Assembly (NCBI GenBank): GCA_934728205.1
Contig: CAKVEH010000076.1
Location: 1 to 6,412, forward strand
Origin: an uncultured Helicobacteraceae bacterium
Lineage (GTDB): Bacteria; Campylobacterota; Campylobacteria; Campylobacterales; Helicobacteraceae
Length of the DNA: 6,412 nucleotides
Reading direction: 5' to 3'
Numbering within the stretch: the stretch's first letter is position 1; each line of letters starts with the position of its first letter. The notes below the pieces were generated by a model. It did not search any database. It saw nothing but the letters and a program-made list of their open reading frames with translations, and was not told the origin of the DNA. Made by a program: the position numbers and the translations under genes. Below, piece by piece: positions 1 through 5,490 of the stretch.

Positions 1-336
1 AAAAATATCATCTCTAAGTAAAAAGGCATCTTGGCTATGACAAATAAGCTCAATGCCGCTAAAATGCGCTTGAAGTGTGGCGTTATCCCAAATATGGTCA
101 AAATGCCCGTGTGTGTTTAAAATGGCAAGTGGATTTGGGCAGTGCGCCATTACCCATTGGCTTGATTGCATACCCGGGTCGATGATAAGCTGAAAATCCT
201 TAGAATCTTGTGCGCTAAAACTCCCGCTCGCCATATATTGAGCCTCTACACTATCTTGCTTACAATCACTCGGGCTAACATTAAGCACATAGCAATTTGT
301 TTGATATTCACCAAAGGGTTTGCTAATAATTTCCAA
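1..336 (-). CDS. MBL-fold metallohydrolase (glyoxalase II-like), 3' end outside window
   Basis: This is the first 112 codons of a metallo-beta-lactamase-fold hydrolase; the gene runs off the left edge of the window. The signature THGHFDH at residues 75-81 is the HxHxDH zinc-binding motif, preceded by the strand LIIDPG (residues 50-55) that is usual for the glyoxalase II / small MBL hydrolase group. The start is placed at the TTG at 336-334: a TGA stop lies in frame two codons upstream, and GAGGAG sits 6 nt before the TTG. The nearby GTG is in another frame and stops after six codons. Residues about 19-48, between the first strand (NCYVL) and LIIDPG, form a longer, polar Ser/Asp/Gln-rich stretch than the short turn usually found there. 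Related Campylobacterota proteins are annotated as hydroxyacylglutathione hydrolase-like, but the substrate cannot be told from this fragment. It is transcribed divergently from the biotin operon and may be unrelated to it. Family is secure; function is open. Confidence 0.9.
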   Translation of the reverse strand, partial: MEIISKPFGEYQTNCYVLNVSPSDCKQDSVEAQYMASGSFSAQDSKDFQLIIDPGMQSSQWVMAHCPNPLAILNTHGHFDHIWDNATLQAHFSGIELICHSQDAFLLRDDIF

Positions 337-342
337 ACTTCA

Positions 343-348
343 CTCCTC
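343..348 (-). promoter_or_regulatory. Shine-Dalgarno site fixing the TTG start of the MBL gene
   Basis: On the minus strand this reads GAGGAG, 6 nt upstream of the TTG at 336-334. It decides the start, because the frame is closed by TGA immediately upstream and there is no in-frame ATG near the conserved N-terminus. Confidence 0.75.
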
Positions 349-355
349 AACATTT

Positions 356-364
356 TGTTATAAT
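356..364 (+). promoter_or_regulatory. Extended -10 promoter of bioF-bioG-bioC
   Basis: The plus strand reads TGT-TATAAT: a perfect -10 hexamer at 359-364 with the TGn extension. A T-run lies just upstream, as is common for sigma-70 promoters of Campylobacterota, which rely little on a -35 box. Transcription would start near 371, giving a leader of about 26 nt that includes AAAAGGA at 385-391, 5 nt before the bioF ATG. The hexamer shares bases 363-364 with the -10 box of the opposite promoter. Confidence 0.7.
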
Positions 365-371
365 TATAGCA
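363..371 (-). promoter_or_regulatory. Extended -10 promoter of the MBL hydrolase gene
   Basis: On the minus strand the sequence reads TGC-TATAAT, with the hexamer at 368-363. Transcription would start near 356, placing GAGGAG (348-343) shortly after the start of the transcript. Together with the plus-strand hexamer it forms the perfect 10-bp palindrome TATAATTATA (359-368), so polymerase should be able to occupy only one direction at a time. Confidence 0.6.
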
Positions 372-396
372 TTATGCACGCGTTAAAAGGACAACA

Positions 397-1623
397 ATGA
401 AATATTTACATCTTGCAAAGCAAAAACTAGATTCCCTTCTCTCAAGCGGTAATTTGCGCACACTTAAGTCATTTAAGCACAACGCAATTTTTATAGAGCG
501 CGATGGCAAATCTTATATCAATTTTGCCTCTAATGACTACTTGGGGCTTAGCGCAGAGTTTAGTGAATGTGGTGCGCACCCTTCATTTGAAGGATTTAGA
601 GCATTTTTAGATTCTCTTAATGAAAATATGCGTTTTAGCGCAAGCTCATCTCGCCTTTTAAGTGGAGATTTTATGATATTTTCACATTTAGAATCTCTTA
701 TCGCAAACGCCTATGCTCAATGCAGTGCAAACACACAACCACCCAAAGAATGCCTGCTTTTTAATAGTGGATATAGCGCAAATATATCACTTATAGAATC
801 ACTCAACAAACTTGGCAATGTGCTTTTTTTGCTTGATGAATTTTCTCACGCAAGTATTTTTGATGGTATTAAACTTTGCGGTGCGCGCTTTAGGAGATTT
901 ACGCATAATAATATGGAAGAGCTCCAAAATCTCCTCTCCATTAACCACAATGATTATGATGTGATTATTATCGTATCTGAGGGACTTTTCTCAATGGAGG
1001 GCGATTTTTTAAACCCAGAGATTTTCACACTCAAAAACTCTTATGATAATGTCTTGCTGTATGTCGATGAGGCGCACAGCGTAGGTGCGCTTGGCATAAA
1101 TGGACTTGGCATTGTAAGCAAGTATGAAAAACTCCACGATGTAGATTTCTTACTCCTCACTTTTGGCAAGAGCATTGGCAGTGTCGGAGCAGGTGTGCTG
1201 TGCGCGAGGGAAATGAAATCGTATTTTATCAACTTCGCTCGCTCTCTCATCTACTCAACCGCTCTGCCTCCGATAAACATCGCCTTTAGTGCATATATAT
1301 TTTCTCTGCTTGGAGACTTTGATGATAAAAGAGCGCGTTTAGATTCCCTAAGTAAGCAAACAAAGGGGCATTTGAGCGAAATATTTGGACAGGCGCGCGT
1401 ATTAGGAGAAGCGCATATCATCTCACTCCTTATAGGAGAAAATCAAAAAGCCTTGCGAGCGAGCGAACTTTTAGAATCTAGGGGTATTTTTGCGCCCTGC
1501 ATTCGTTATCCAACCGTGCCAAAACACAGCGCACGCATTCGCTTTTCGCTTCATAGCGCATTAACTCCACAGCATTTAGACACATTACTCAACGCTCTTA
1601 ATGACATTAGGGAGCAAATATGA
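397..1623 (+). CDS. bioF: 8-amino-7-oxononanoate synthase (BioF)
   Basis: A PLP-dependent cytosolic enzyme of 408 residues that condenses pimeloyl-ACP (or pimeloyl-CoA) with L-alanine to give 8-amino-7-oxononanoate, CO2 and the free thiol, the first step of biotin bicycle synthesis. Visible alpha-oxoamine synthase features are FASNDYLGL (43-51), SASSSRLLSGD (81-91), FNSGYSAN (122-129), the ring-stacking His151 in DEFSHAS, DEAHSVGALG (224-233), the Schiff-base Lys258 in TFGKSIGSVGAG, and the C-terminal block PTVPKHSARIRFSLH (372-386). The length is slightly above the usual 380-400. The related Kbl and serine palmitoyltransferase are alternatives by fold, but bioG and bioC directly downstream settle the call. 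The ATG is preceded by AAAAGGA at a 5-nt spacing and by a strong promoter. The stop overlaps the bioG start as ATGA (1620-1623), implying translational coupling. Confidence 0.95.
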   Translation: MKYLHLAKQKLDSLLSSGNLRTLKSFKHNAIFIERDGKSYINFASNDYLGLSAEFSECGAHPSFEGFRAFLDSLNENMRFSASSSRLLSGDFMIFSHLESLIANAYAQCSANTQPPKECLLFNSGYSANISLIESLNKLGNVLFLLDEFSHASIFDGIKLCGARFRRFTHNNMEELQNLLSINHNDYDVIIIVSEGLFSMEGDFLNPEIFTLKNSYDNVLLYVDEAHSVGALGINGLGIVSKYEKLHDVDFLLLTFGKSIGSVGAGVLCAREMKSYFINFARSLIYSTALPPINIAFSAYIFSLLGDFDDKRARLDSLSKQTKGHLSEIFGQARVLGEAHIISLLIGENQKALRASELLESRGIFAPCIRYPTVPKHSARIRFSLHSALTPQHLDTLLNALNDIREQI

Positions 1624-2303
1624 AATGGGAAGTTGTTGGGGATTTAGATTCTCTTTGTTGTGTGTTTTTTGCTGGATTTGGGTTTAACATAGGCACATAC
1701 AAAGAGTCTTTAAAACCAAATACTTTGGTAGTGTTTGATTATAGAGATTTTAATAATGCCAAAGAACTCTTATGCCTGCTTGAGCAAAGGCAATTTCATC
1801 TTGTGGCGTTTTCTATGGGTGTGAGTGTCGCGCACCGCATTCTTAGCCCGTTATGCGAGCATATAACACAATCAATCGCGATAAATGGCACAATTCTTGG
1901 CATTGATAAGACAAAAGGCATTCACCCAAGTGTTTTTACTCACACTATGAAGCATTTTTGCCCGCAAGCATTCGTGCAAAACTGCCTAAACAAGCAAAAT
2001 GTGCCACATTTTCACACTTTGCTAAATGATACAAATGCGCTTATTGCGGAACTCAAAAGTTTGCACGACTTTTCTCAAGCACAACAATGTGAGAATCTCA
2101 CACGAAACACGCTTATTTGGAATAGAGCAGTTATAAGTCTGCAAGATTGTATTTTTAAACCAGAAGTGCAAAATCTCGCTTGGAGTGCATACAAACAATC
2201 TTATGACACATATTTTATGGCACAAAAACCCTTTGAAATATGCCACATTGAAGCCCCACACTTTGTGTTTAAGGATAGCAATGCTTACAAAACGATTTAT
2301 TAA
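1620..2303 (+). CDS. bioG: Pimeloyl-[ACP] methyl ester esterase BioG (DUF452 family)
   Basis: A 227-residue alpha/beta hydrolase of the DUF452/BioG type. It hydrolyses the methyl ester of pimeloyl-ACP, stopping chain elongation and releasing pimeloyl-ACP for BioF. The nucleophile elbow is AFSMG with Ser65; the first position is Ala instead of Gly, as BioG proteins commonly depart from strict GxSxG. The likely acid is Asp176 in LQDCIF, followed by the family-like Q..AW (184-188), and the likely base is His214 in APHFVF. The oxyanion-side FAGFG (17-21) and the INGT...GI.PSVF block (88-106) also fit the family. The start overlaps the bioF stop (ATGA), with AGGGAG at 1609-1614 five nt upstream. 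Its 3' end overlaps bioC by 23 bp. Campylobacter carries a similar trio, whereas H. pylori is known to use the unrelated esterase BioV. Assignment rests on motifs and operon context. Confidence 0.88.
   Translation: MKWEVVGDLDSLCCVFFAGFGFNIGTYKESLKPNTLVVFDYRDFNNAKELLCLLEQRQFHLVAFSMGVSVAHRILSPLCEHITQSIAINGTILGIDKTKGIHPSVFTHTMKHFCPQAFVQNCLNKQNVPHFHTLLNDTNALIAELKSLHDFSQAQQCENLTRNTLIWNRAVISLQDCIFKPEVQNLAWSAYKQSYDTYFMAQKPFEICHIEAPHFVFKDSNAYKTIY
2271..2276 (+). promoter_or_regulatory. Shine-Dalgarno site fixing the bioC start
   Basis: AAGGAT lies inside the end of bioG, 4 nt before the ATG at 2281 (5 nt from AAGGA). The upstream in-frame ATG at 2185 has no comparable site, and the 32 residues it would add do not resemble BioC. 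Confidence 0.75.
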
Positions 2304-3027
2304 GCGTGCGCCCACTTATGCTCAACACGCCATTATTCAGCGAGCAATGGCGGAGGAATTGGCAAATATATTCGTGGCACACAAAAGGGAGCGTAAAAAC
2401 CTTGCCATATTTGAGTTTGGAAGCGCATTTGGGGAATTTAGCACGATATTATGCCACACGCTTAAACACGCTAAAATTAGATGCTCCACATTGCTATGCA
2501 ATGACATTAACAATTACGGATATATTTATACCAAAGCATTTGCTAAGAATCTAGAAGTTGGTAACCTTGCATTTCAATGCTTTGATATGAATGAGATAGG
2601 AAAGTTTTTAGATTCTTCATTTGATGTCATTGCTTCAAATGCCTGCTTGCAATGGCTAAATCAACAAGAAGTGTTGTTACGCTTAAAAGATTTCTTACTC
2701 CCAAATGGAGAAATTTTGCTCTCTAGCTTTGGGAAAAACAATTTATGGCAGGTGCGAGAAATTTGTGGTGTAGGATTAGAATATTTGGATTTAGAGTGGT
2801 ATGAAAAAATGTTATCCCCGCATTTTAAGATTATCCACCTTTATGAAAAACAATATGATTTGGACTTTAAGGAAAGTTTGGAGGTTTTTAGGCATTTATC
2901 ACAAAGTGGTGTAAATGCGCTCACAAAAGACTTTATCCTAACTAAATCTCTTTTGAAGCACTACCAAGAGCGATTTGGTGGGGTGCTTAGCTTTCATAGT
3001 ATCTTTATCCACGCACAAAAATTATAA
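2281..3027 (+). CDS. bioC: Malonyl-[ACP] O-methyltransferase (BioC)
   Basis: A 248-residue class I SAM-dependent methyltransferase that methylates the free carboxylate of malonyl-ACP, so that the fatty acid synthase can elongate it to pimeloyl-ACP methyl ester. The N-terminal RFIKRAPTYAQHAIIQ resembles the BioC start (F.raa.tYd..a.vQ). SAM motif I is IFEFGSAFGEFS (43-54), the second-strand acidic residue is Asp75 in CNDIN, and the BioC-typical ASNACLQWL block is at 118-126, followed by SFGKNNLWQVRE (149-160). The middle Gly of motif I is Ala49, a mild departure. The frame stays open upstream to an ATG at 2185, but the ATG at 2281 has the ribosome binding site and gives the normal family length. 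It is the last gene of the operon; its stop overlaps the convergent tpiA stop by 6 bp with no terminator between. Confidence 0.9.
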   Translation: MLTKRFIKRAPTYAQHAIIQRAMAEELANIFVAHKRERKNLAIFEFGSAFGEFSTILCHTLKHAKIRCSTLLCNDINNYGYIYTKAFAKNLEVGNLAFQCFDMNEIGKFLDSSFDVIASNACLQWLNQQEVLLRLKDFLLPNGEILLSSFGKNNLWQVREICGVGLEYLDLEWYEKMLSPHFKIIHLYEKQYDLDFKESLEVFRHLSQSGVNALTKDFILTKSLLKHYQERFGGVLSFHSIFIHAQKL

Positions 3028-3717
3028 TGTAGCGTTGATAATTTGCTTAAACTTTGCAATATCAAGGCTTGCAGAGCCCACTAACACACCATCGACATTG
3101 CCAAGACTCATAATCGCTTTAGCATTTGTCTCATTCACACTCCCTCCATAGAGCAATGGCGCGCTGATAAACTCGCGCAACCCTTTGTGTGTGTGCTCTA
3201 TCTCTTCTATGCTCGCGCTCACGCCCGTGCCAATAGCCCATATCGGCTCATACGCGACAACAAGATTCTTATATCCTAAATCAATCCCCTCACAAAGCGT
3301 GCGTAAAAACTCATTCACATTGCCATTTTTACGCACTGCCAAATCCTCACCAATGCAAAAAAAGATTCTAAAATTTTTGCTCGCAAAAAACTCAAACTTT
3401 TTTGCTATGGTAGTTTTATCTTCATTAAACAAATTCCTACGCTCACTATGCCCGATAATGATAGAATCTATACCAAACTCCTCTAACTGCTCAACTCCAA
3501 TCTCACCTGTAAAACCACCATTTTGCACACAATGGGCGTTTTGCACACCAATGCTAAATGTATTAAATGTGTTGTGCGTAAGGGAGGATTGATTGGGGAA
3601 AAGAGCAACTTCAATATCTGTGTTCATTTTTTGCAAAAAAGTATGAAGTTCGTTGCAATATGCCAAAGTGCCATTTCTTGTGAGATTGCATTTAAAATTT
3701 GCTGCGATTACTTTCAC
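3022..3717 (-). CDS. tpiA: Triosephosphate isomerase
   Basis: A 231-residue cytosolic TIM barrel that interconverts dihydroxyacetone phosphate and glyceraldehyde-3-phosphate in glycolysis and gluconeogenesis. Catalytic residues are visible: Asn7 and Lys9 in AANFKCN, the electrophile His90 in IIGHSERR, and the base Glu157 in AYEPIWAIGTG, followed by the flexible loop 6. The phosphate-binding YGGSV is at 190-194 and GVLVGSASL at 210-218. It is about 20 residues shorter than the typical 250-residue enzyme, as in other Campylobacterota. The start is GTG (3717-3715) with AAGGAG at 3728-3723. carA ends 24 nt upstream on the same strand, so the two are probably co-transcribed. The last two codons, TTA TAA, are shared with the opposite-strand bioC. 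Confidence 0.97.
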   Translation of the reverse strand: MKVIAANFKCNLTRNGTLAYCNELHTFLQKMNTDIEVALFPNQSSLTHNTFNTFSIGVQNAHCVQNGGFTGEIGVEQLEEFGIDSIIIGHSERRNLFNEDKTTIAKKFEFFASKNFRIFFCIGEDLAVRKNGNVNEFLRTLCEGIDLGYKNLVVAYEPIWAIGTGVSASIEEIEHTHKGLREFISAPLLYGGSVNETNAKAIMSLGNVDGVLVGSASLDIAKFKQIINATL

Positions 3718-3722
3718 TTGCT

Positions 3723-3728
3723 CTCCTT
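3723..3728 (-). promoter_or_regulatory. Shine-Dalgarno site fixing the GTG start of tpiA
   Basis: The minus strand reads AAGGAG followed by AGCAA and GTG, a 5-nt spacing. It lies in the 24-nt gap after carA and supports the GTG that opens the conserved N-terminus (KVIAANFK). Confidence 0.8.
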
Positions 3729-3741
3729 AGATTGTATGTTG

Positions 3742-4884
3742 CTAAAGCATTTGTGCAAATTGCTCAAAAACACTGCGAGATTCCTTTGGTCCCGGACTTG
3801 CCTCTGGGTGGTGCTGGAGAGAAAAAATGGGCTTATTATGATATTTTAACCCCTCAATAGTCCCATCAAAGAGGTTTCTATGTGTAACTTCAGCGATAGA
3901 TTCTATAGAATCTGGCACAGAGTAGTTGTGATTTTGCGCTGTGATTTCTACGGCGTTTGTGAGGAGATTTTTCACAGGGTGATTGCCCCCGTGATGCCCA
4001 AATTTCAGTTTATAAGTCTCAAAGCCGTGCGCAAGAGCCAAAAGTTGATGCCCCAAACAAATACCAAAAATAGGAATGGCAGAATCTATAAGCTGTCTAA
4101 TCTCTTTTACCTCATCTTGCAAACTTAGCGGGTCGCCCGGTCCGTTGGATAAAAATACACCACTTATCTCGCCACTTTGGAATCGCTTGATAATATCAGT
4201 CGCACTAAATTTGTGTGATATTACTTCTACTTCAAGCCCAACCGCATTAAGTTCGTTTAAAATATTGCGCTTAATGCCAAAATCAATGGCGATAATTTTT
4301 TTATGCCATTTTGGCTTACTGTATGTAAATTGCTCAAAATCATACACGCCATCTTGGTGTGTATAAGCCTTTTGCGTGGAGACTTGCTTAATGTAGTTGA
4401 TTTGCTCTATGCGTGGAGAGTTGGCGAGTTTTTGGCGCAATGCTTGCTTATCGTGGCATTGTGTGCTTGCTATCATCATCATAGCCCCTTGCGTGCGGAG
4501 CATTTTGATAATCGTGCGCGTATCAATGCCACAGATTCCAAGAATATTATGCTTTTGTAATATGTAAGAGAGCGAGCTTGTAGCGCGAAAGTTTGAAAAA
4601 CGCTCGTTATAATGAGAAACTATCACACCCTTTGCAAAAATCTCTTTAGATTCGTAATCTTGCTCATTTGCACCCACAATGCCAATCTCTGGCATACTAA
4701 AAGTGATAAACTGCCCCGCATAGCTTGGGTCAGTGATGATTTCTTGATACCCTGTAAGAGAAGTGTTAAAGACCACTTCTCCCACTGCCTCGCCAGATGC
4801 ACCAAAGCTACTTGCTTGCAAAAACACACCATTTTCAAAATACAGCGAAATTTTCTCCATATTAGCGGTGCTTTTGCGTGCCAT
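3742..4884 (-). CDS. carA: Carbamoyl-phosphate synthase small (glutaminase) subunit
   Basis: A 380-residue subunit that hydrolyses glutamine and channels ammonia to CarB for carbamoyl phosphate, feeding pyrimidine and arginine synthesis. The N-terminal domain shows LYFENG (14-19), SFGA, EVVFNTSLTGYQEI (36-49), DPSYAGQ and SMPEIG..GAN. The class I glutamine amidotransferase domain covers about 197-380: SNGPGDP, the nucleophile Cys276 in FGICLGHQ, KFGHHGGNHPV, ITAQNHNY, and His359/Glu361 in QHHPEASPGP. Length matches the family. The start is the ATG of a TAATG overlap with the DUF507 stop, with AGAGGAT about 7 nt upstream. A second Met at residue 9 is closer to the H. pylori N-terminus (as I recall it) but lacks a ribosome binding site, so the coupled start is preferred. 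carB is not in the window, so the two subunits are not adjacent here on the tpiA side. Confidence 0.97.
   Translation of the reverse strand: MARKSTANMEKISLYFENGVFLQASSFGASGEAVGEVVFNTSLTGYQEIITDPSYAGQFITFSMPEIGIVGANEQDYESKEIFAKGVIVSHYNERFSNFRATSSLSYILQKHNILGICGIDTRTIIKMLRTQGAMMMIASTQCHDKQALRQKLANSPRIEQINYIKQVSTQKAYTHQDGVYDFEQFTYSKPKWHKKIIAIDFGIKRNILNELNAVGLEVEVISHKFSATDIIKRFQSGEISGVFLSNGPGDPLSLQDEVKEIRQLIDSAIPIFGICLGHQLLALAHGFETYKLKFGHHGGNHPVKNLLTNAVEITAQNHNYSVPDSIESIAEVTHRNLFDGTIEGLKYHNKPIFSLQHHPEASPGPKESRSVFEQFAQML
3898..3913. repeat. 16-bp perfect palindrome inside carA
   Basis: AGATTCTATAGAATCT is a perfect palindrome made of two copies of the enriched hexamer AGATTC in opposite orientation. 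It lies in carA codons for the stretch DSIESIAE, so it may be only a product of codon choice. No function can be assigned. Confidence 0.9.
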
Positions 4885-5435
4885 TATGCCAATCCTCTTT
4901 TGCGGAGCTCTTCTTCATAGAGTTTAGCAAAGATAATGTTGTATTCCTCGCTCCCTGCAACTAATCTGCGCTTGTATTTATCGATTTTCTTTAGCACTTC
5001 TTCCTCGCTTTTTTCATAGATTCTAGAATATTCATTGATTGCCTTGTGAATAGTATTTTTGACAATCATCTCAGAAACCTTAAAGCCAATAAGTCGTGCT
5101 TTAGTGAGCTCGGTGAGAATCTTATGCGAAATATCACTGCACCGCTCATCCCAACTTAGCGAAAAATTTCGCTCGCTCGCAATTTGACGGCGAAATTTCC
5201 ACGCCAACTCATTCTCATCCATTCGATAATCTTCAATTTCTGTCTCGTGCTCTTGGAGCAATTCATTTGCTCGCTCATTGATTTCGCGCTCTTGTTGGAT
5301 ATTTTCTTGCAGAGCTTGCAAGGCAACTTGTGTAACATTATCTAGCGAGCCTGTAATCTCAATAAAATCAGCATTTGATAAATCTAGGCTAATCTTATTG
5401 GCGATATATGGCGCGTGCTGGGTTTTTAGTCTCAT
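4884..5435 (-). CDS. DUF507 family protein, function unknown
   Basis: A 183-residue protein that I place in the DUF507 family, found in Campylobacterota and some other bacteria; I know of no established function. The N-terminal MRLKTQHAPYIANKI, the central DENELAWKFRRQIASERN (73-90) with WDERCSDISHKIL (95-107), and the closing EEYNIIFAKLYEEELRKRG (163-181) fit that family. Residues about 40-70 are rich in Glu, Gln and Asn and look helical, possibly coiled coil. There is no signal peptide or membrane segment, so a cytosolic protein is expected. The ATG is preceded by AAAAGGAT (5448-5441) at a 5-nt spacing. The stop shares one base with the carA start (TAATG), implying translational coupling, and I recall the same neighbour pair in H. 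pylori and C. jejuni. A role in carbamoyl phosphate metabolism is therefore possible but unproven. Confidence 0.85.
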   Translation of the reverse strand: MRLKTQHAPYIANKISLDLSNADFIEITGSLDNVTQVALQALQENIQQEREINERANELLQEHETEIEDYRMDENELAWKFRRQIASERNFSLSWDERCSDISHKILTELTKARLIGFKVSEMIVKNTIHKAINEYSRIYEKSEEEVLKKIDKYKRRLVAGSEEYNIIFAKLYEEELRKRGLA

Positions 5436-5461
5436 TTGCCATCCTTTTGTTTTTATAACGC

Positions 5462-5469
5462 ATTGTATA
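5462..5469 (-). promoter_or_regulatory. Possible -10 box for the DUF507-carA-tpiA operon
   Basis: In the 55-bp gap between the oxidoreductase gene and DUF507 the minus strand reads TATACAAT, containing two overlapping near-consensus hexamers (TATACA, TACAAT). Transcription would begin near 5456, giving a leader of about 20 nt with the ribosome binding site. No -35 box is evident, and read-through from the upstream gene is equally possible because no terminator hairpin is seen in the gap. Confidence 0.4.
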
Positions 5470-5490
5470 ATTTGTTAGGTTAAAGTTTGC

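Noticed and set aside
166..363. Plus-strand open frame of 65 codons at the left end
   Set aside because: It lies antisense to the MBL hydrolase, which has a clear zinc motif, and ends in the divergent promoter.
359..378. Fur-box or BirA-operator reading of the A/T-rich spacer upstream of bioF, including GCATTATGC at 370-378
   Set aside because: The palindromic A/T sequence is fully explained by the two -10 boxes; no match to a biotin operator is seen, and a Fur site would be guesswork.
2185..2280. Upstream ATG that would lengthen bioC by 32 residues
   Set aside because: No ribosome binding site, would overlap bioG by over 100 bp, and the added residues do not look like BioC; the ATG at 2281 has AAGGAT and the family N-terminus.
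3185..3849. Plus-strand open frames opposite tpiA and the end of carA
   Set aside because: Shadows of well-conserved enzymes; Cys/Ser/Leu-rich translations with no recognisable domain.
4858..4860. Internal Met (residue 9) as the carA start
   Set aside because: It would match the shorter H. pylori N-terminus as I recall it, but no Shine-Dalgarno precedes it, while the TAATG start has AGAGGAT and is coupled to DUF507. Not fully excluded.
5466..5471. Plus-strand TATAAT that could drive an antisense RNA into the dsbK-like gene
   Set aside because: It lacks the TGn spacing and any downstream plus-strand gene; in such A/T-rich spacers the hexamer arises easily, and it overlaps the minus-strand candidate -10.
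5436..5490. Terminator between the dsbK-like gene and DUF507
   Set aside because: No stem with a following T-run is visible on the minus strand.
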